Source: Geminicoccaceae bacterium
GTDB lineage: Bacteria > Pseudomonadota > Alphaproteobacteria > Geminicoccales > Geminicoccaceae
NCBI GenBank assembly: GCA_028285265.1
Contig: JANQPX010000008.1
Span: forward strand, 41,662 to 105,661
Length of the DNA stretch: 64,000 bases
Direction: 5' to 3'
Shown here: positions 61,829 to 64,000 of the stretch, one piece after another
Layout: each line of letters begins with the position of its first letter
Numbering within the stretch: the first letter of the stretch is position 1
Made by a program: the position numbers and the translations under genes
The notes under the pieces: generated by a model
What the model was told of the DNA's origin: nothing
Seen by the model: only the letters and a program-made list of their open reading frames with translations
Databases searched by the model: none

Positions 61829-62320
61829 CTAGCACATTGGGATTGTAAGACCTTCCGGCAGTCGGGTATTTTTGTCACCGCAGGCTCTATCCAACTGCTT
61901 TTGGCTAAGCGATGTCGCATTGGCGATGTCGGCCTCGCTAAGTATTGCATTGGTGAGATCGGTCCCAGCGAAATTGACATGATGGAGCCTTGTCTGAGCG
62001 AGGTTAGCGCCTCTCAAATGTGCATGACTAAGGTCAGCATTGCTAAGATCGGCGTTGTTGAAATTTGTATCTTCTAGATCGGCGCCAACAAGATAGGCAT
62101 TCCTAAGCCAAGCGCCGTGTAAATCAGCTTCTTTTAATACTGCCCCGTTGGTCAGCACATGTTCGTCAGGATCGAGCCAACCTGCGGTAGCGGCTAAAAT
62201 CAAGCCAATGCTTGCTGCCAAAACGGCCCCGAATCTTGTCTCTTTAACCACGCTGATTCCTGGCGGACCCGGCTTCCGCCAAGCGTCGTTAAACTCCCTC
62301 CAGTCACGATTCTTGGGCAA
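61829..62320 (-). CDS. Pentapeptide-repeat protein with one membrane segment
   Basis: A 163-residue protein. A membrane helix is at about 29-47 (RFGAVLAASIGLILAATAGW), followed by about 14 pentapeptides (LKEADLHGAWLRNAYLVGADL to LSEADIANA) and a Cys-containing tail with LSQKQLDRACG. It starts with TTG at 62320 and a weak ribosome site, so the N-terminus is uncertain. It resembles the pentapeptide part of the neighbouring TIR protein and could be a partner or a paralogue without the effector. Confidence 0.7.
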   Translation of the reverse strand: MPKNRDWREFNDAWRKPGPPGISVVKETRFGAVLAASIGLILAATAGWLDPDEHVLTNGAVLKEADLHGAWLRNAYLVGADLEDTNFNNADLSNADLSHAHLRGANLAQTRLHHVNFAGTDLTNAILSEADIANATSLSQKQLDRACGDKNTRLPEGLTIPMC

Positions 62321-62858
62321 AGTAGCGCTCCAATCATTGCATCAATTTTTATGCAAATAACATCGAGAAAAAATCAATTCAAGAGAGATGATTCTGTACG
62401 TAGGCATGGCGACTTGTGGTGCTTGTAACGTTGATGCGAAGAAGCGGAAATCGGCCAACTGGGGGTATCAGTGACTGCTCGTGGCACAACCCGGAAGCCA
62501 GCCTTCCGTCAGAAATGCGCCCAAAGCCGCCATACCGCGCAAATTTATCCCTGAACGGCAGACTGGCTGCGCAAAGCAGACGGTTGACCGGGGGCGCTAG
62601 CGTCGCAAGTTGACCCGAGGCGGCCATTATGAAATGGCGACATCTGGGCTTGTCCGGGCCCCTGCGCCAAAAAATAGCTCACTGAGCGTAGTTGCGGCGT
62701 TGACGAAGCTAGTGGCGGGTGTTGTCAAAGCTCTTTTTGAGAAGACGGGTCTGGGCGACCCTCAAGCATGGTGAAGGAGCACAGGATTTTCAAAGACCTT
62801 GAGATATGTAGCGTAGTCGAGAGGTTTTGCAAATGTCAATGAGCGTGAAAGGGCAATA
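62321..62858. other. 538-bp gene-poor region between pentapeptide gene and last ORF
   Basis: Contains repeat copy C and AT-rich flanks. The 82-residue minus frame at 62379-62627 runs through the repeat and is not considered a gene. The region holds divergent promoters for its two neighbours; no clear boxes were found. Confidence 0.4.
62505..62630. repeat. Dispersed intergenic repeat, copy C
   Basis: Diverged copy. It shares with copy B AGAAATGCGCCC, CGGCAG, TGCGCA, CAGAC, GTTG, GCGCTAGC and GTTGACCCG in the same order and spacing. Confidence 0.7.
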
Positions 62859-63989
62859 ATGAGTCTGCTAACACCGAAGGTGAGCCTTTATTTGAAACAA
62901 GTTACATTTAGCGAACAAGAAGGTAGCTATCAACGTTTATTTGAAATGGTCTTTCCAGGTTTTTGGGATGAACTAGGACATGCGAAGGAGGCGCAGTTTC
63001 GCACACGCCGTTACTCCGGTGATCTGCAGGGCATCAGCTTAGATCGAGGTCAGTACTATACAATATGTAGCAACAATAGTGGAGATGATCGTGGCTGCCT
63101 TGCGAACGAACTTGGCGCCTACAGAGCTTCATCTGAAAATTCAAAACCAGTTATAGTAGACTGTGCAGTAGAGCATCATTTATCGTCTATATCAGACATC
63201 CCTATAATGTGCGCCCCACAGACATTTTGGCTCTTTATTGAGGATCCAGATTTCGAATGGATGTCTGCGATAGCCGGAGCCGACGGCGCTTATGCTGTAT
63301 TTCCACCTTACATTGCTATTCTTGCCTCTTATTCCGTGAATTTGGTTGAATTGAAAAACGTCTTTGATTTGCGGCTGCCAAACACTCAAAAGTGGATAAT
63401 ACGCACCCTCAATAAGTGTGGAGCAACCCTCAATACTCACGATCATAGAACTGCCTGGGCTGATCTTCTTGCCGCCCTTTACAACACGAACCTTGGTGGA
63501 AGATTTACGACTGATTTTATTGGGGCGTTGGCTCGCAATATGGGCGCGGAGGGACTCATATACCCGTCGGCCAGATGTAACTCCTTCGTAAAAATCGAAA
63601 ACGGGTTGGTCGTCGACTGGTATGGATTCAACTTTGTCGACTACCGCAAGGCTAGACGCATCAGTCAAGATGTGACGTACAAGTTTCGTGCGGACGAATT
63701 CAACAAACCGTGGGATCAATTACTTGTAGAGTATCTCGCTGATCCGACCCTCGATGGTTCTTGGCGCATAAATGGTATTGAACAATCACATAAGCAATAT
63801 TTCGAAAGCGGTCGCCATCTAGGCACCCAATCTGGAAACTATGGAGAAAAAGAATACGCTGTTCCGGAAAATCGGTTCAACATTGGAGAAGTGCTAGCCA
63901 ACGTGCAGATTCCGATTGATGCCGGACAGGGATTCCGATTTGAAGCCGGACGGCATTCCGATCTGATGTCGGACACCATTCCGATATGA
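62859..63989 (+). CDS. Hypothetical protein, C-terminus derived from tandem repeats
   Basis: A 376-residue frame on the plus strand, opposite to the TIR run. ATG 62859 with GAAAGGG upstream. The segment FIGALARNMGAEGLIYPSARCNSF (about 220-243) is reminiscent of the GLxYPSxR segment in RES-domain toxins, but the rest does not clearly fit, so no function is assigned. From about residue 351 the frame reads through four 23-bp repeats, so the natural C-terminus was probably lost to an insertion. Confidence 0.6.
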   Translation: MSLLTPKVSLYLKQVTFSEQEGSYQRLFEMVFPGFWDELGHAKEAQFRTRRYSGDLQGISLDRGQYYTICSNNSGDDRGCLANELGAYRASSENSKPVIVDCAVEHHLSSISDIPIMCAPQTFWLFIEDPDFEWMSAIAGADGAYAVFPPYIAILASYSVNLVELKNVFDLRLPNTQKWIIRTLNKCGATLNTHDHRTAWADLLAALYNTNLGGRFTTDFIGALARNMGAEGLIYPSARCNSFVKIENGLVVDWYGFNFVDYRKARRISQDVTYKFRADEFNKPWDQLLVEYLADPTLDGSWRINGIEQSHKQYFESGRHLGTQSGNYGEKEYAVPENRFNIGEVLANVQIPIDAGQGFRFEAGRHSDLMSDTIPI

Positions 63990-64000
63990 AGCCGGACAGT
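63909..64000. repeat. Four 23-bp tandem repeats, likely end of an IS21-like element
   Basis: Units start at 63909, 63932, 63955 and 63978, each ATTCCGAT followed by TGA and CCGGACA/TCGGACA variants, with no spacer. Arrays of this kind form the ends of some IS21-family elements as I recall. The transposase would lie beyond the window. Confidence 0.6.

Larger units (their letters stand above)
53505..64000. mobile_element. Genomic island inserted at tRNA-Met, right end outside window
   Basis: Evidence: tRNA followed at once by a tyrosine recombinase and an excisionase-like gene; a broken recT fragment; unknown small genes; a run of TIR and pentapeptide genes; dispersed intergenic repeats; visibly AT-richer stretches (for example 59700-59880) than the GC-rich chromosome to the left; and an IS-like repeat at the right edge. 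The boundary on the right cannot be placed. Confidence 0.75.

Noticed and set aside
62379..62627. 82-codon minus-strand ORF
   Set aside because: Lies over repeat copy C; no ribosome site or family.

Overview
The window comes from a GC-rich alphaproteobacterium, most likely a flagellated rhizobial- or Rhodospirillales-like free-living species. Supporting marks are a FliX homologue with a CtrA-type box (TTAA-N7-TTAA), a phospholipid N-methyltransferase, an RpoH-type sigma factor, a single-domain FlgJ, and a malonate operon built on a TRAP transporter. I cannot name the species. Many genes start with GTG or TTG, and operons are tight, with ATGA overlaps.

Layout, left to right. (1) 1-6 kb: the end of an alpha/beta hydrolase, then three enzymes for a UDP-diacetamido-uronic acid (WbpB/D/E type) and a large two-headed glycosyltransferase. 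(2) 6-12.5 kb: a GntR/FCD regulator diverging from a TRAP transporter, malonyl-CoA decarboxylase and malonyl-CoA synthetase, which together import and consume malonate; a perfect TTGTATACAA palindrome lies in the divergent promoter. (3) 12.6-19.2 kb: rpoH, then msbA, a DUF374 acyltransferase, waaA and lpxK (lipid A/Kdo) and pmtA. (4) 19.4-26.4 kb: an RND efflux pump with its adaptor and a PadR repressor that has a 17-bp inverted-repeat operator, then an ABC-F ATPase.

(5) 26.5-41 kb: a late flagellar cluster on the minus strand, in transcription order flgI, flgJ, flgN, flgK, flgL, fliW, a TPR/GT41 O-GlcNAc-transferase-like protein, a methyltransferase, two near-duplicate flagellins, flaG, fliD and fliS. 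fliX diverges from flgI across a promoter with a CtrA box and two GC-rich palindromes. (6) 41-53.4 kb: housekeeping genes: an Mla-type lipid transport operon, a diheme cytochrome c peroxidase-like protein, rsmD, a ROK kinase, a MaoC hydratase, a nucleoside hydrolase, an A-type Fe-S carrier, a ferredoxin and mnmA.

(7) 53.4-64 kb: a genomic island. It begins at a tRNA-Met(CAU) gene, directly followed by an inward-facing tyrosine integrase and a HTH/excisionase-like gene. The cargo includes a small beta-barrel protein, a broken recT/bet fragment, two unknown overlapping genes, and then a run of single-gene modules on the minus strand: TIR-TPR, membrane-anchored TIR, pentapeptide-TIR and pentapeptide-TM. 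All three TIR domains keep a WxxxE motif. Every gap in this run carries a full or partial copy of the same dispersed intergenic repeat, so the region looks like an assembled array of TIR effector modules. The window ends in four exact-length 23-bp tandem repeats that truncate or overrun the last ORF and look like the end of an insertion sequence. The right end of the island is outside the window.
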